Source: Mesaphorura yosii
Lineage: Eukaryota; Arthropoda; Collembola; Poduromorpha; Tullbergiidae
Direction: 5' to 3'
Length of the DNA stretch: 43,522 bases
Assembly: GCA_009869945.1 (NCBI GenBank)
Contig: WIXG01000521.1
Coordinates: 1-43,522 of the forward strand
How positions within the stretch are numbered: position 1 is the first letter of the stretch; each line of letters begins with the position of its first letter. Shown one piece after another: positions 23,901 through 35,100 of the stretch. The notes under the pieces were generated by a model, which was not told the origin of the DNA, searched no databases, and worked only from the letters and a program-made list of their open reading frames with translations. Both the position numbers and the translations under genes were made by a program.

Positions 23901-23987
23901 GTCAGCCAAAATAGCACGGAACTCGGCTTGGGCTTGCGCCCACAGATTATTGTAGTATTCATGGCTGAATTGATTGTATAGAGCCAT
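20902..23987 (-). CDS. IQCA1: IQ and AAA domain protein, dynein regulatory complex subunit 11
   Basis: DRC11/IQCA1 is part of the nexin-dynein regulatory complex of motile axonemes. Four exons, 23241-23987, 22462-23166, 21521-22378 and 20902-21438, all phase 0, encode 948 aa (human about 820). The N-terminal helical region (NQFSHEYYNNLWAQAQAEF) leads to an IQ motif spanning the first junction (IVQ/RVVRGFLARRRVSK, about 246-262). The AAA module begins near residue 640: Walker A is GPRGSGKK (656-663, Lys in place of Ser/Thr) and the Walker B region is VIVMIDMAEM (Asp at 717, no DE pair). Conserved segments LVHAICNELGATLFDLSPRN, KRVPKTETSEPKRIKKM and NWYSKTPLQKARL match the family. Three Lys-rich tracts (in exons 2 and 3, and at the C-terminus) lengthen the protein. 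The ATG at 23987 is the first true ATG. Confidence 0.95.
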
Positions 23988-24644
23988 TTCTCCAAGGCGT
24001 CCAGTCAACGTTGTTTAATTAACTCAATTTTATTAAATAAAGTGGCCAGGATACAATGTGCAGGATTAGTGAATAGATTTATTGAACAAACAACCCCAGA
24101 CGGGAAGTTTCGGGCCCCGGCTGCAGACAGAGATTCCTGATTCCGGTTCCGAGTTGAAGGAATACTCAAACTGCTTCAAGCTTCAGCACGAGTTGTCATT
24201 TCCTAAAGTTGAGGAATTCCAATTTAAGCTCTCATTAATCTCCGCAGTGTAGTAAGTTTAGTCTAATGCTCTGTTCAGTCTTTTCAGTCCATGTAACAAA
24301 GAACCACACGCAAAGAGCAAAACAGCCTGCAATGATTTTGCACGCCTTTTTTATTGTGAAGTGGGAGCAGCCCCGATTCAAGTCGTGCAAATGAAGTTGA
24401 GCCCTTCGGGTCGATAATTCAGAAAGAAGCAAAATATTTATAGACTTAGTGAGTTCAAAGATCAATAGTTTAGCTGCAGGGCTCGTTGGGGTTGCTGGGT
24501 AAGTGAAACAACAGCATTTAACGCCTAACGCACTCATTACGTATCGAATTCTTAGTATTCTTGATTGCAGGGCCTTCACTAATTGTCTGCCAATACACTC
24601 AGTATTCATTAAGCTTCCATTTGGTCGCGCATCCAGTTGAGATT
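23988..24644. other. Shared upstream region of IQCA1 and rogdi
   Basis: IQCA1 (-) and rogdi (+) point away from each other across 657 bp, so promoters for both must lie here. No TATA box or clear X-box (RFX site, expected for ciliary genes) was found by eye. A 124-codon minus-strand frame (24235-24609) shows no domain and is not called. Confidence 0.45.
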
Positions 24645-26817
24645 ATGGCGGACCCAGAAAGATGGGAGATGCTGGCTTTGGTAAGTTCAATTTCAGTGCA
24701 GGACTAATGAAGTTAATGAATTTAAATTAAACGCTCTCCTAATTTTAATTCCAGCAACAAGAATTCGATTGGATTCTTCAGACCCAAGTTCCAGCGTCGC
24801 TTAAAAGATTGAAAAGTGTCATCATGGTTAGTTTACAATTTCTTATCTTATCTGTCAATCGAATCAATTCTAAAAGCGTTGCGCAAACTCGTAGGATGGG
24901 TCCAGACACTTTCCTATGCCTGTTGCTGGAATAAAAACGCCTCTTAAACTGGATAAATTAGTGATGGCCACTGCCTCTCACAATGCACAGGACAGCGTGA
25001 AGTGCGTTGTGACGATTCTTGGAGACAATTTAACAAACGCGGTAAGTTTGGAATGATTTTGTTTGTCGTTGCTCTTACCTTGAGCTAATTGGAATCTTGG
25101 GTTTTGCTTATTCTACGAAATACTGTATGGAATTCACAGCGTTCATAGAAATATACAGTGTGCGGTTTTTAAAAGTGTACATAACAACGGTTATCTTTAA
25201 TTAAGTCAACAATCATTTAAGGGTAGGTTAAGGTCTGCGCTCGGCTCGTCAGAGAATACTTGGACAAGAGGTTCCCAAGCAAATGAATAGGACGAAGTTG
25301 CTTCAGGTGGCCACCGCAAAGCCTTGGTCTGACTCCGCTGGATTTTTCCTTTGAGATCACCTCAAGAAACAATGATCTAAAGGTGAAAATTGTCCACGGA
25401 TGCAATAAACTTAATTGGCTACGTTTACGAATGTTAAGAAGAGATTCCTTGATAGAATTGGGTACTGCATGCTTGCTGAGGGCAAATACTTGAGGGTTTA
25501 ATTCATTTGAAGTGAAATGTAGCTTAGTTTAGCCAAAAATTTAAAACGGCTGATGTAGACCTAAATCTACCCTTAATTGTTGATTTAATTAAAGATGCCT
25601 GTTGTTACGTGCACTTTTAAAAACTGCACGCTGTAGTTTGGCGCATTGATTAAGTTTTCCAAAGAAACTTTTCATGCTTGCTATTGCAACATTTTCAATG
25701 CTTCCAGAATTCAGTAGACGCAAACGCAAATTGCGAGTTGAATTTCTGAAGCCTGAAAAAATCCCAGTCATTCAAGGCATAAAGCAACAATTAAAATTAT
25801 AGTAAAGTTTGATAACAAAATAAACAATTTTTTTTTCTTAAAGGACATTACCATCAAGCTCCACAAGCACACGTCGCAGTACGTCGGATCTCTACAATCG
25901 GAGTGGAAACTGCAACAAATTCAGGATTCAGCCAACCACATTCAGTCTGCCCTTTTATTCCTGGAGAGCAAGGAGGACGGAGTTAACAAGACAGCTGAGG
26001 AGTCGCTTTACGTGCTGAACAGCCTCATCAACTACTTGCAGCTGGGTCGTAATGCTCTGGTAGTTCCAAAGAAACGAAATATTGAGAATCTCATGTCAAG
26101 TCGGAACATGGTAGGTGATTTTATGGTAAAGTAATCAAGGTTCCTGCTGTCTTTGTTCAACTTTACCCGTGTGAATGGTCTTAATCGCCAACCGTCCTAA
26201 TTAGAATGGTCGAAAATATTCGATGTCTCTTTGATTTTTGAATGAATGAATCCATATTTTTTCAAGCTTGCTCGAATATGAACACGAATACGTTTATCGC
26301 TGGAAGGACTGATAAATTTATGGGGCATATTTTCTTGCAGAAATCTCTTCTCCCGGCTCTTCCATCAGACTTGGCCGTCAGTTTCTACATTCAAGCACAC
26401 AAGTTGATTTTTGCTGTTTATCTCATAAGCCAGGCACAGGGGAGTATCAAATTCGATTCATTCCAAGCTGAATGCAATGTTCCATGGTTGAGTGACGTCC
26501 TGATCCACTACGATGATGCTCTTCAACTCTGTCAACAACTGAAAGACAAGGTTCGCGAACATTGAATTGAAATAACTGAAATACGAGATGGAGTTGCATG
26601 AATTCAAGTTACACCATTTCTTTACTGGTTGTTGTTTTTTCAGATTCTAGTATTCTCACAGTATAAGGATGTGAACCCACTTGGCTCGAATTGCACGTCA
26701 CCGGATTCGTGGTAAGTAGCAATTCATTGAATTCATTCTTTTCCCTATGCCTCTTTTTGCATTATTGCATACTAATTTCTTAATTCATTGCCTTTCAGTG
26801 CCCAGAGGATCGAGTGA
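24645..26817 (+). CDS. rogdi: Rogdi homologue
   Basis: Rogdi is a conserved leucine-zipper-containing protein linked to the RAVE/V-ATPase assembly machinery and synaptic vesicles; loss in humans causes Kohlschutter-Tonz syndrome. Seven exons, 24645-24680, 24755-24826, 24895-25041, 25844-26110, 26341-26550, 26644-26711 and 26799-26817, give 272 aa (human 287). Diagnostic segments are QQEFDWILQTQVPASLKRLK, EWKLQQIQDSANHIQSALLF, LLPALPSDLAVSFYIQAHKL, VPWLSDVLIHYDDALQLCQQ and LKDKILVFSQY, all closely matching the vertebrate protein. Intron 3 (25042-25843) is the longest at about 0.8 kb. The final intron begins inside TGG: spliced, the protein ends DSCAQRIE; unspliced, it would stop at once after DSW. 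Both are in frame, so the C-terminus is uncertain. Confidence 0.95.
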
Positions 26818-29169
26818 GCGTCACCGCACCTGTTTTCAGTATGCAAGAAGATTTTTCCAACACAATGTCATGCAATACTTGTACAAAACTTCGAGTTATT
26901 CATGCGTAATAATCTGCGCACTCCCATGTTCCATACTGTACAGATAGTCAAGTTCTAGATAAAATTGTTATTTATGAAGTATTGAATAATTTAATTGTTG
27001 TGATTGGTGCTTTCCATCATAAAATAAAAGCAATCATTCATTCATATGAAACTAAAGGTTGGTCGCGTTGAACTTTTGTCGAACCGAAGGCCTTCACGTG
27101 CCGTATTTCGCATTTCTTTGATTTCGTTATTCGACCTGACACTCCAAGAATTCAGCCTCCACGCGCCGTTTTTTCTTTCACCTTTTTCGATTTTTTGTTG
27201 TGTGCTGTTGACTTTCTTAGCAATATTCTGCGTATTTTGCACATTGCACTGGTTCACTTGTACGTGTTTTCTTTCTGCCTCGCTTCCCTTTGTTTCAGGT
27301 GCGCATTGTCTCGGAAGAAGCCCATTTAATACTCATCATTTTTTTGATTTGCATAATGGATTTTCAGCGCACTTTTTTTCGCAATTTGGCTATTATTGCT
27401 CTTGTTTTCGCTTTGCATTCGCAGAAACGTGCTCGTGGGCGTGTTCTCGTTTCCGGAGAAGCTGGCTCATAATCCATTCATTTTCCGGCATTTTTGATGA
27501 AAATGAAAGTTCATGTGGAGAGATTTCAGAAGATACGCTCTGCCTGCCCAAAACTGCACGAACGCAGCAGTTTTGATTGCCCGTCAGTGTTTACGATCTT
27601 GCACTCATCAAATCTATGTTTATGAAGTCATCATCATGCTTTCGCCTCAGTGTATTTTTAGTCGACGAGTAAAAATAATCAATTTGTATCAGAATCATGG
27701 GCCTCTGCGCCGACTTTCGTGCCGCATCCGTAATGCGCGACAAATCCAATTTTTGTGCCTGCGCTGCGCTCCGTTGAAATGTGTCTGTGATTGTGAAAGT
27801 AGGTGACGAGTCGGACGCAACGTCGAGGCGAAATGCGACAGGTTTCGCTTTCCAGCAGGTACAGTTATGTCTTATGTGGGCAAGAAAGCCAACTGCCTTC
27901 GCCTTGCATGCGATTGTTGTGACATTTACGACAATAAACGCCCAATTCCTACCTCAGCCATAACCAGGTATAGCAAGCAGCCAGATTCAAGCTTTGTCTG
28001 GCGTGGCAGGTAGGACTCTACTCAAAAGGTAGGTCGAAGAATTCTAAATTAAGGACTCGTAAGCCTCAACTGGACCGGAACTTTTGGCCATATGTTACGA
28101 ACCAGCACAGCAAGTGTCGAGTTCCCTTTTCTTTCACGTACCTGCTGCAGGTAAATTATGCTGTATGCTCGCTGCAGTAGTGGTCAGCGGTCTGTTGTTG
28201 CATCGCGTTTACTGGTCGGCCGGCCAGGCCTGGCTACGGAAGAATCAACGGGACTTTTCTCGTGTCATCAGTAGCAGAATGCAGACTGTCGTATGAGGCT
28301 CGTTTTCCTGATGCTTTCGTCAGCTTACCTGATGCATTCACTACGCATGTGGAATTTATACGTACACAAATTCAGGCCTTATCAATAACGCTTGCAGCTA
28401 ATCTAATTTGTTGAAGCACATCATTGCACGTTTGTGGAGCATCGCCGGCTGCCATTTCTCCTTCCTTCTGGACGGTGAGGACGGAATTCTTGAAGAAACC
28501 CCTGCACGAGTTTATGAGGTTGTATTTAAGGAATTCTTTCAACTGGCCTCATGTCCCAGTTTCAATTAAGTACGACGCGCTTGCACACGACACATAGCAC
28601 GCCTGAAACACGGTTCAACCGGACTCGACAGCAATGAAGGAATACCAACAGCAAGAGTGAAACCGTGGTTGGAGTTATTCGACCGAAATTAATTGGTGAG
28701 ATCTTTCATTAAATCGAAGAAATCCTTCGCTCGATCCGAGCGGCTTTACAAACTCGATCAAGTGTGTATTAGTTTATTGTCTTTCTCGAGTGCGTGGTAC
28801 AGAAAGTGAAACTCAGTGCGAAAGAAAGGAGTCTGTCTCGAATCTGTATCAAGTGTGTGGCCAGGAGTAGTCGGTCATCAGATGAACTGCAGCTCCGCAA
28901 ACACTTCTATCAATATTGTCGTCAATTCAAACAGAATTAAAGTGCACTTACATTAATTGTGCTGAAAGTTTTTAGAAACGCATCAGTCTTAAATTGCCTC
29001 AAGACCAGAACACGACGCGATGCGACACGACGCGTCGGAACAAACTCCGGAAACCATTTGAGAATGTTCTGAGACACCGAAGCTGTATGGACACGCACGA
29101 TCGAGAGACGAGACTCGAATTCCAACCAAACCGAACGCAGAACTCTTACAGAAAGTGTACTAAAACTCT
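26818..29169. other. Intergenic region between rogdi and the clip-like gene
   Basis: The first 200 bp are the rogdi 3' UTR with its poly(A) signal; the last few hundred are the likely 5' leader and promoter of the clip-like gene, containing a TCAGT initiator-like word near 28814. A 176-codon plus-strand frame (27046-27576) begins with ATG but is Phe/Leu/Ser/Cys-rich because the strand is pyrimidine-rich. It has no recognisable domain and is not called as a gene. No other feature was seen. Confidence 0.4.
27023..27028 (+). terminator. Poly(A) signal of rogdi
   Basis: AATAAA lies about 205 nt after the rogdi stop codon, in an AT-rich 3' UTR, and is the first canonical hexamer on this strand after the gene. 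Confidence 0.55.
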
Positions 29170-32100
29170 ATGCAAAAGTTAAAAATGTGTACGAACCTAT
29201 TCTTGTGGAGTATTTGTCTCTTCTTTATCATCTTCCTGTACTACTGCCCTGGGCACACGATCGGGCACAACAGCCATCGCCTCGAACCCAATGGCGGCGG
29301 CGAGAGTGGTAGAGGATTCGGCAGTGGCGGCCCGACAGATGATCTACACGGCCTTGACGATTCGGCCTTCATTGCGTCCGAGGAGAAATGCCCCTGCATC
29401 TCACGAGACCAATGCCCACGAATCTACGGCGAGACGGCGACCGACGTGAAGGAACTCGGCTTTCTCAGGCCTTGCAAAGAATTCGGAACCGTCAGGTGCT
29501 GCGGTGTGACTGTCAGCGTAAGTTTTACTTTTACTCTCGCGTGACTAATACAGACGCATCAATTACCACCCCGCCTCCATGTCCTGCTCACGTCTCACGT
29601 CTCGTGTGTAGCATGTAGCGCAATCATCATTGTCTATCCTCGGATAAAACATACTCAGGAACTCAGATCTTCGCCTTCGTCCATTTCCTAAATCTGTAAT
29701 TGCAGTACACACGAAACAACGCATGAATTTTGCCGTTTAACGCTCTTTCAATCAACAAGCAGAAATTTTGGCCTTGCCATCAAACTTAAAGTTTAATTGA
29801 ACTTTTCCAATTTTAAATCGAATGTGAAGTCAGCCATTTGCTGATTCACAATTTACGACATGCGAAAAGAAATTGCTCTCATACCTGCGTTCACTACCAC
29901 TTTCTAAATCAGCCAGCCATCCAACGCAGCGAAAATACTGCAAACTATTACTGCATTGAAGCGAGAATATTTGACTGGCTTCGTCGCTCATAATCGAAAT
30001 TGATTGTGTGGCGGGTTCAAAACCGAATGAACTCTGAATTATGAGCACGGTGCACAATGGAATGACTTCTTGTATGCTAAATTCGAGGCTCCTGTAAAAA
30101 GAGAAATCACATATATCCAGGATCTGTTCCAAATACTTTTGACTCTGATTGTCAAGCGTCGAACAATAACCTCATTAAAATACTGCGTGGTATGCGCCGC
30201 ATGGCTTTGTGAATGAATGTCAGCCGTTGCCGTTGCCGTAGCGAGGCGGAGCGGGGTGGCATTGTTGAGGAAAGTATGTAGGTCACAGGTGGATTATTAA
30301 GGGCTGGTGATCCTATTCTCATGTAGTTGTCCAGGTAGCCCAACTCGGTACCATTTCTTCAGGTTGTGGCGTAGTTGCTATTTATAGAACGGCAGCATCC
30401 TGCATCCATTTGTAGCATTTCACCCCCTTTTTGTCTCGAGCCACTGACTCGTCTTCACAATTCTTGTCTTGGCAAGCGTACACCTTTTGTTTTCACATTT
30501 TCCAGGAATTTTGCTACAGTACGAAGAAATGCGATAAAGGGACTTAATTAGCCGCACGTGGAGAAAATTAGCCATAATTTCGTAATTAAGATAGTTTGCA
30601 TACTTTTCACCCAATTTAAAGTGTTCTGGGTGGATTATTTCCCAATTCTCCGCGGTGTAACAAAAACAGGCAGACAGCAGTCTCCATGAACCGACCGAGT
30701 TGAATGTTTTTGTCACCGCTTCTTAGTTTCAGGAAGTTTGCTTACAAATTCATTAATCAATTGGAACGTGAGGGAAACTTGACGCAAGAATTAATTAGAA
30801 TTAGAATTCCACACGATCGAATTTTTGCGTATACAAAAATTTAACTTTTTCCGCTTACCGATTCTGCCCTTTACGAATTGACAAGCTGATTTTCGATGCA
30901 AACAATTTCAGGCGATGCGAAAATCTGCTAGAATTCACGAGTGGGCAGAAAGCCGGTACTCGCGTTTTGGCTTGGAAGTGTACACGAATTTATTGAACCG
31001 AACATTGAAAGAACGGCTGATTTCAGTCTCAAATCCCACGTTTGAGTATCATCGCTTCAGTATGAATGCTTGCTTATTCAGCCTTCAAATTCGAGAAGGT
31101 GAGCGCCTTCTAAAGTGCTTTCTTTCCCCGAGCTGGATATTTGACGCGGAAAATATTGGAACTCTCCGTTCGAAATTACTCTTCGCATGACGGGCCCCCA
31201 GTTGGACCGATTTCTGATTGCACTGTACCTACAACCGGTGTCTCAGAACACTGCGTTGCGCTGCGCTGTTTGTTGTGGTGCACTGTTGTTTACTCACTGT
31301 TGCCGCTCCCGTTGCCAACGAGACTGCAAGAAATTAACTTGACACTTTTGCATAAATTATCTTTCTCCACTTCATCGGAGATTTATTTTCCACACCGTTG
31401 AAAGTCGGGCCGGTGTGTTGAACAGTAAGGGAACTAAAGGAGAAGAGGAAAAAGGAGATATTCTCCAGTTACTATTTTCCAGCAGCGCTTTACAGCTCCT
31501 TGAAAGTTGTCATTGAAAGTTTGCAATCGAAGATTTCCCGTATCAAAGGCTTGTGTTCCACTTGAGCAGGCAGCAAAAGTGATCGAGTTCTGAAGAAAGC
31601 ACGTACTCGCTGTCCTTGAGTCCTTCCCAGCTGAGTAAATACGAAAAGTATTCCAAATCTCGCTTCCGTACTTGGAACACCATCTTACCTTCGTGAGGAA
31701 ACGCCACACCAAAATACGCCACGACACGCTTCAAAATCCATTCCTATTAAGTTACATAAAATTCAATAATAACCCCACTTTAGAAGCCGCACAGTGCCGT
31801 CGCCCATCAGCGACAGGAAATAGATAGATTAGCACGTTGACATTGTTGACGACGGTTTTAAATCTAAACCGGCTGCCTCTTCACTCAAATGCCTCGTCAC
31901 TCAAGTCAATTTGAATTATTCACTCGTGTTTATTTTCGGTTACCATGTATGCGGCGTTCTTGCCTTTGCCTTTTAATGGGTGAAAGTTCTTCGATCACGC
32001 TGTTAGTCATTGCCACTTGAAATGTCATGTAATTTGAAGCATTTGAACGAAAGCATACGTAAATGGTAAAGGGTGAGTGATGCCGCTCGATTTCTTGACT

Positions 32101-35100
32101 GACGTGTTTTAGCATTGAAAATTTATTGGAGCAGCAGGAGGAAGCAGATTCAAGTGACCCATCGCTTTTTCTCCATAGTCTACACGAAGGCGAGGCGAGG
32201 CACTGAAATTTATGCCGACAGACTGCACTGTACTGCAGTTGCCTGCCTTGCCTTACGTTTTCGAGAGTCCAGAGTGTTTTCGAGCTTTTAACTCGGAGTC
32301 AAAAAGGAAAATAAATACCCACATGTCATTTGGGTTAACCGTCAGCAATATTTCATTCATTCGCAATTGTAGAAGCAGTCAATTGTGCAAGTGCATAGGA
32401 AAAGGCAGAAAGTACACTTTTGTGAAGGATTTATGAGCTGCCAACTTCAATGCAAACTCAATTTCTTTTATTTTTGAATTGGTTGCTCATGTACTCTGTC
32501 GTGAATTCAATGTGAGTGTTTGCCGAGCCGTTCGCACGTGCTGAACCAAGGTCGAGTGCGCTTTCTTCTTTTCTTTTGATGAACACACGAATCATGGACG
32601 GGGACGCGGCGGTAGAATTTGAAGTACAGAAAACAGAGATCAGGCATCAATGATAAGGATAATAATACGTGACGCGACGTTCATGGCGTTTAAATTCTCA
32701 TAATGACCTCTGGCCTTTTACGTCGAATTCCAGATTCGAATCGAGACGGAGAAGGAAGGCGACAGGGACATGTTTGACAACCTGAAGCGGAGCCCCACAA
32801 AGACGATTGAGGAGAATGCGACAACGACAACAGCTCTTGACGGCAGCGGTGCCACCAAATTCGGCTCCGTGGTCGATGAAGGCGGAATCCACTCAAACTA
32901 CCTATGGGACCGGGACGAAGACTTGGACGTAGCCGAGTCCAATCTCAGCAACATTGAATCGGGAGGATCAAATGCGAACGACGAAGAGGGTGGCAAGACT
33001 TCGTCCACAGTCACTTCGCTTCCTCCTCCGGCGCGACCCACGAGATTGAGGCCGAGAAAGAAGCTGATGCAGCGAGCTCAGCTTGCCCCGGGAGCTGCCA
33101 ACATCAAAGATAAGATCCTCGACATGAATCTGCGGACGAGCTCAAACGAGAATGACCAGAGCAGGGTAAACAAGGAGCTCAATCTGGACGGACATAAATC
33201 GGAGAACCAATCTGGCTCGGATGGAGGAAACGCTGGCAACGACGGTGAGCGCGAGGATTCTGTGCCGTCTTCTGTCGCAGGCACCCAGGAAATGAGTAAA
33301 ATCAGCAAATTGCGGATAGTCAGACCAGGCGGACCCAATATGAGACGTTTAAACCAACAGCAGACGCACGCATCGAACAAACAAGACCAAGACAAGTCCC
33401 AAATTCCTGAATCCTCAACAGCCGGACAAGAAGTCCGTGGAGCTTCAGGTGGACAGAGTCCTGTGCCCAGAATGAGAAAGAGGATTGTGAGACGGAAAAA
33501 GTTGAACTCCTTTTCCCCCGTCAGTTCGGAGACGGAATCTCTTCCCGGCCAACCGGAGACGGCGGCCAACAAGGTCTACTCTGAGCTTGAGGGGCCTGTT
33601 CCGTCGTTCAGTCTTCCTCCTCAAGGCCAGTCAGAACTAATTTCGAGCACTGAGCACGTGCCGGAGTCGGAGGAGCCGAGACCAACCCTGAATCCAGTTG
33701 CCCCAACGCAGCAACAGCCGAACACAAACAAATTCATGGGCAAGCACGGGCCTCATTCTGTCCTCATTAAAAGGAAGCCCATTACGTCATCATGGCAGGC
33801 GGCAGACAGCATAACAGATGAAAGCAAGACCAAATTGACGACAAACAGCAAGAACTCCTTTAATACGGACTCCAGCGAAGAAGAAGAAGGGATTGTCACT
33901 CAACAGCACATTAGAACTGCCGCACCATTCAAATTCCCGAAGTTCCAAAACAATTCAACTGCTACGAAAATGGGAAACGTCGAAAATGCTGGATTGCCAG
34001 AAGAGAAGGCTGAGCACGAAACTGAGACTGTGACAAAGGAAACATTGCCAGCGTCTCGGCCTTCGCTGCTGGGCATTACAAAACCACTGCGTAAACGTCT
34101 GCGACCAATTCGACCGACTCCAGAAAAGACTTCCGATGATCCGGCACCAAAAGTTTCGATTCTGACTCCAGGCAGCAGCGAGACGAGCAACGCCGCCACC
34201 TCGACTTCGTACACGTCCTCCTCGTCTTCATCTTCCTCCAACTACCCGAATCCGATTCGCAAACTGCAAAAGCTGCGGAAAAGAGTACGGCCACTTCTCG
34301 CATCGACTCCGAAGCCCGCAGTCGAGCCTGAAGTCAGAAATCCGGCACTGGTGAGCCCTGAATTTGATGATGAAAGCAAAGAAGAAGCAATCAGGATCGA
34401 AGCTCCGACAACTCCAAAGTACAAATTCTCGCCCAGCGTTTCGTACACAGAATCACGACGAAAGGAAGCAAAATTCCCGCCCAGAGCACCCGTGGTGTCG
34501 GCACACGAAGCTCATGACAGAGACTCAGACACTGAGAACGTGCCACACTTGCCCATGAGAATTCACGCGGGAGAAGGCCGTGATGCGGAAAGCGATGTGG
34601 ACACAGGCAGCAGCAGCCACTCTGGCACACCATCAATAACTGGCGCAAGCAAAGAAAGTGACACGGCATTAACGTCAAAGACAGCGGCAGCAGGAAAGAT
34701 TGAGAATGAGTTTGCCTCGACGTCTGCTTCGAGCCTGCTTTCTCCAGTCGCATCCTTCCCAATCTCCACTCAACAGCATTCAGCAGCCGCTGAGACGGCG
34801 GTCGCTCCAAGGCTAGCGCAGCCATCAACACACGTCGCCCATGCAAATAATCTCCAGAGTGTCAAATTACGGACTCATTCAAAAAATGATGATGAAGGAG
34901 AGGCCAGCGGGCATGAAGTCGGAGAGAAAGTCTTTACGCCGCATGGGACTAGGCAAATGGTAAGACATTCACAAGAGCATGAACGCGTGCCCAAACCGAC
35001 TGCGGAACACGAAACGACACCGTTGGTGACCTCCATGTACTCAAAGATTCGAGTTGGAAATAATCGACATAAAAACAGACTGACAGTTCACGAAGACGAG

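Noticed and set aside
25593..25760. THAP-like start (MPVVTCTFKNC) in the large rogdi intron.
   Set aside because: The C-x4-C start is suggestive, but a stop follows after two codons and no AVPTIF-like motif or downstream C-x2-H pair is seen. At best it is a very decayed relic.
27046..27576. 176-codon open frame starting with ATG downstream of rogdi.
   Set aside because: The plus strand is pyrimidine-rich, which suppresses stop codons. The product is Phe/Leu/Ser/Cys-rich, has no domain, and overlaps other open frames. A frame this long is not surprising in 43 kb searched in six frames.
30000..30030. B-box-like GGTTCAAAACC suggesting a tRNA gene.
   Set aside because: The T stem does not pair and there is no matching acceptor stem or A box at the right distance. 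Similar GGTTCGA words near 10.41, 28.61 and 41.83 kb failed the same test.
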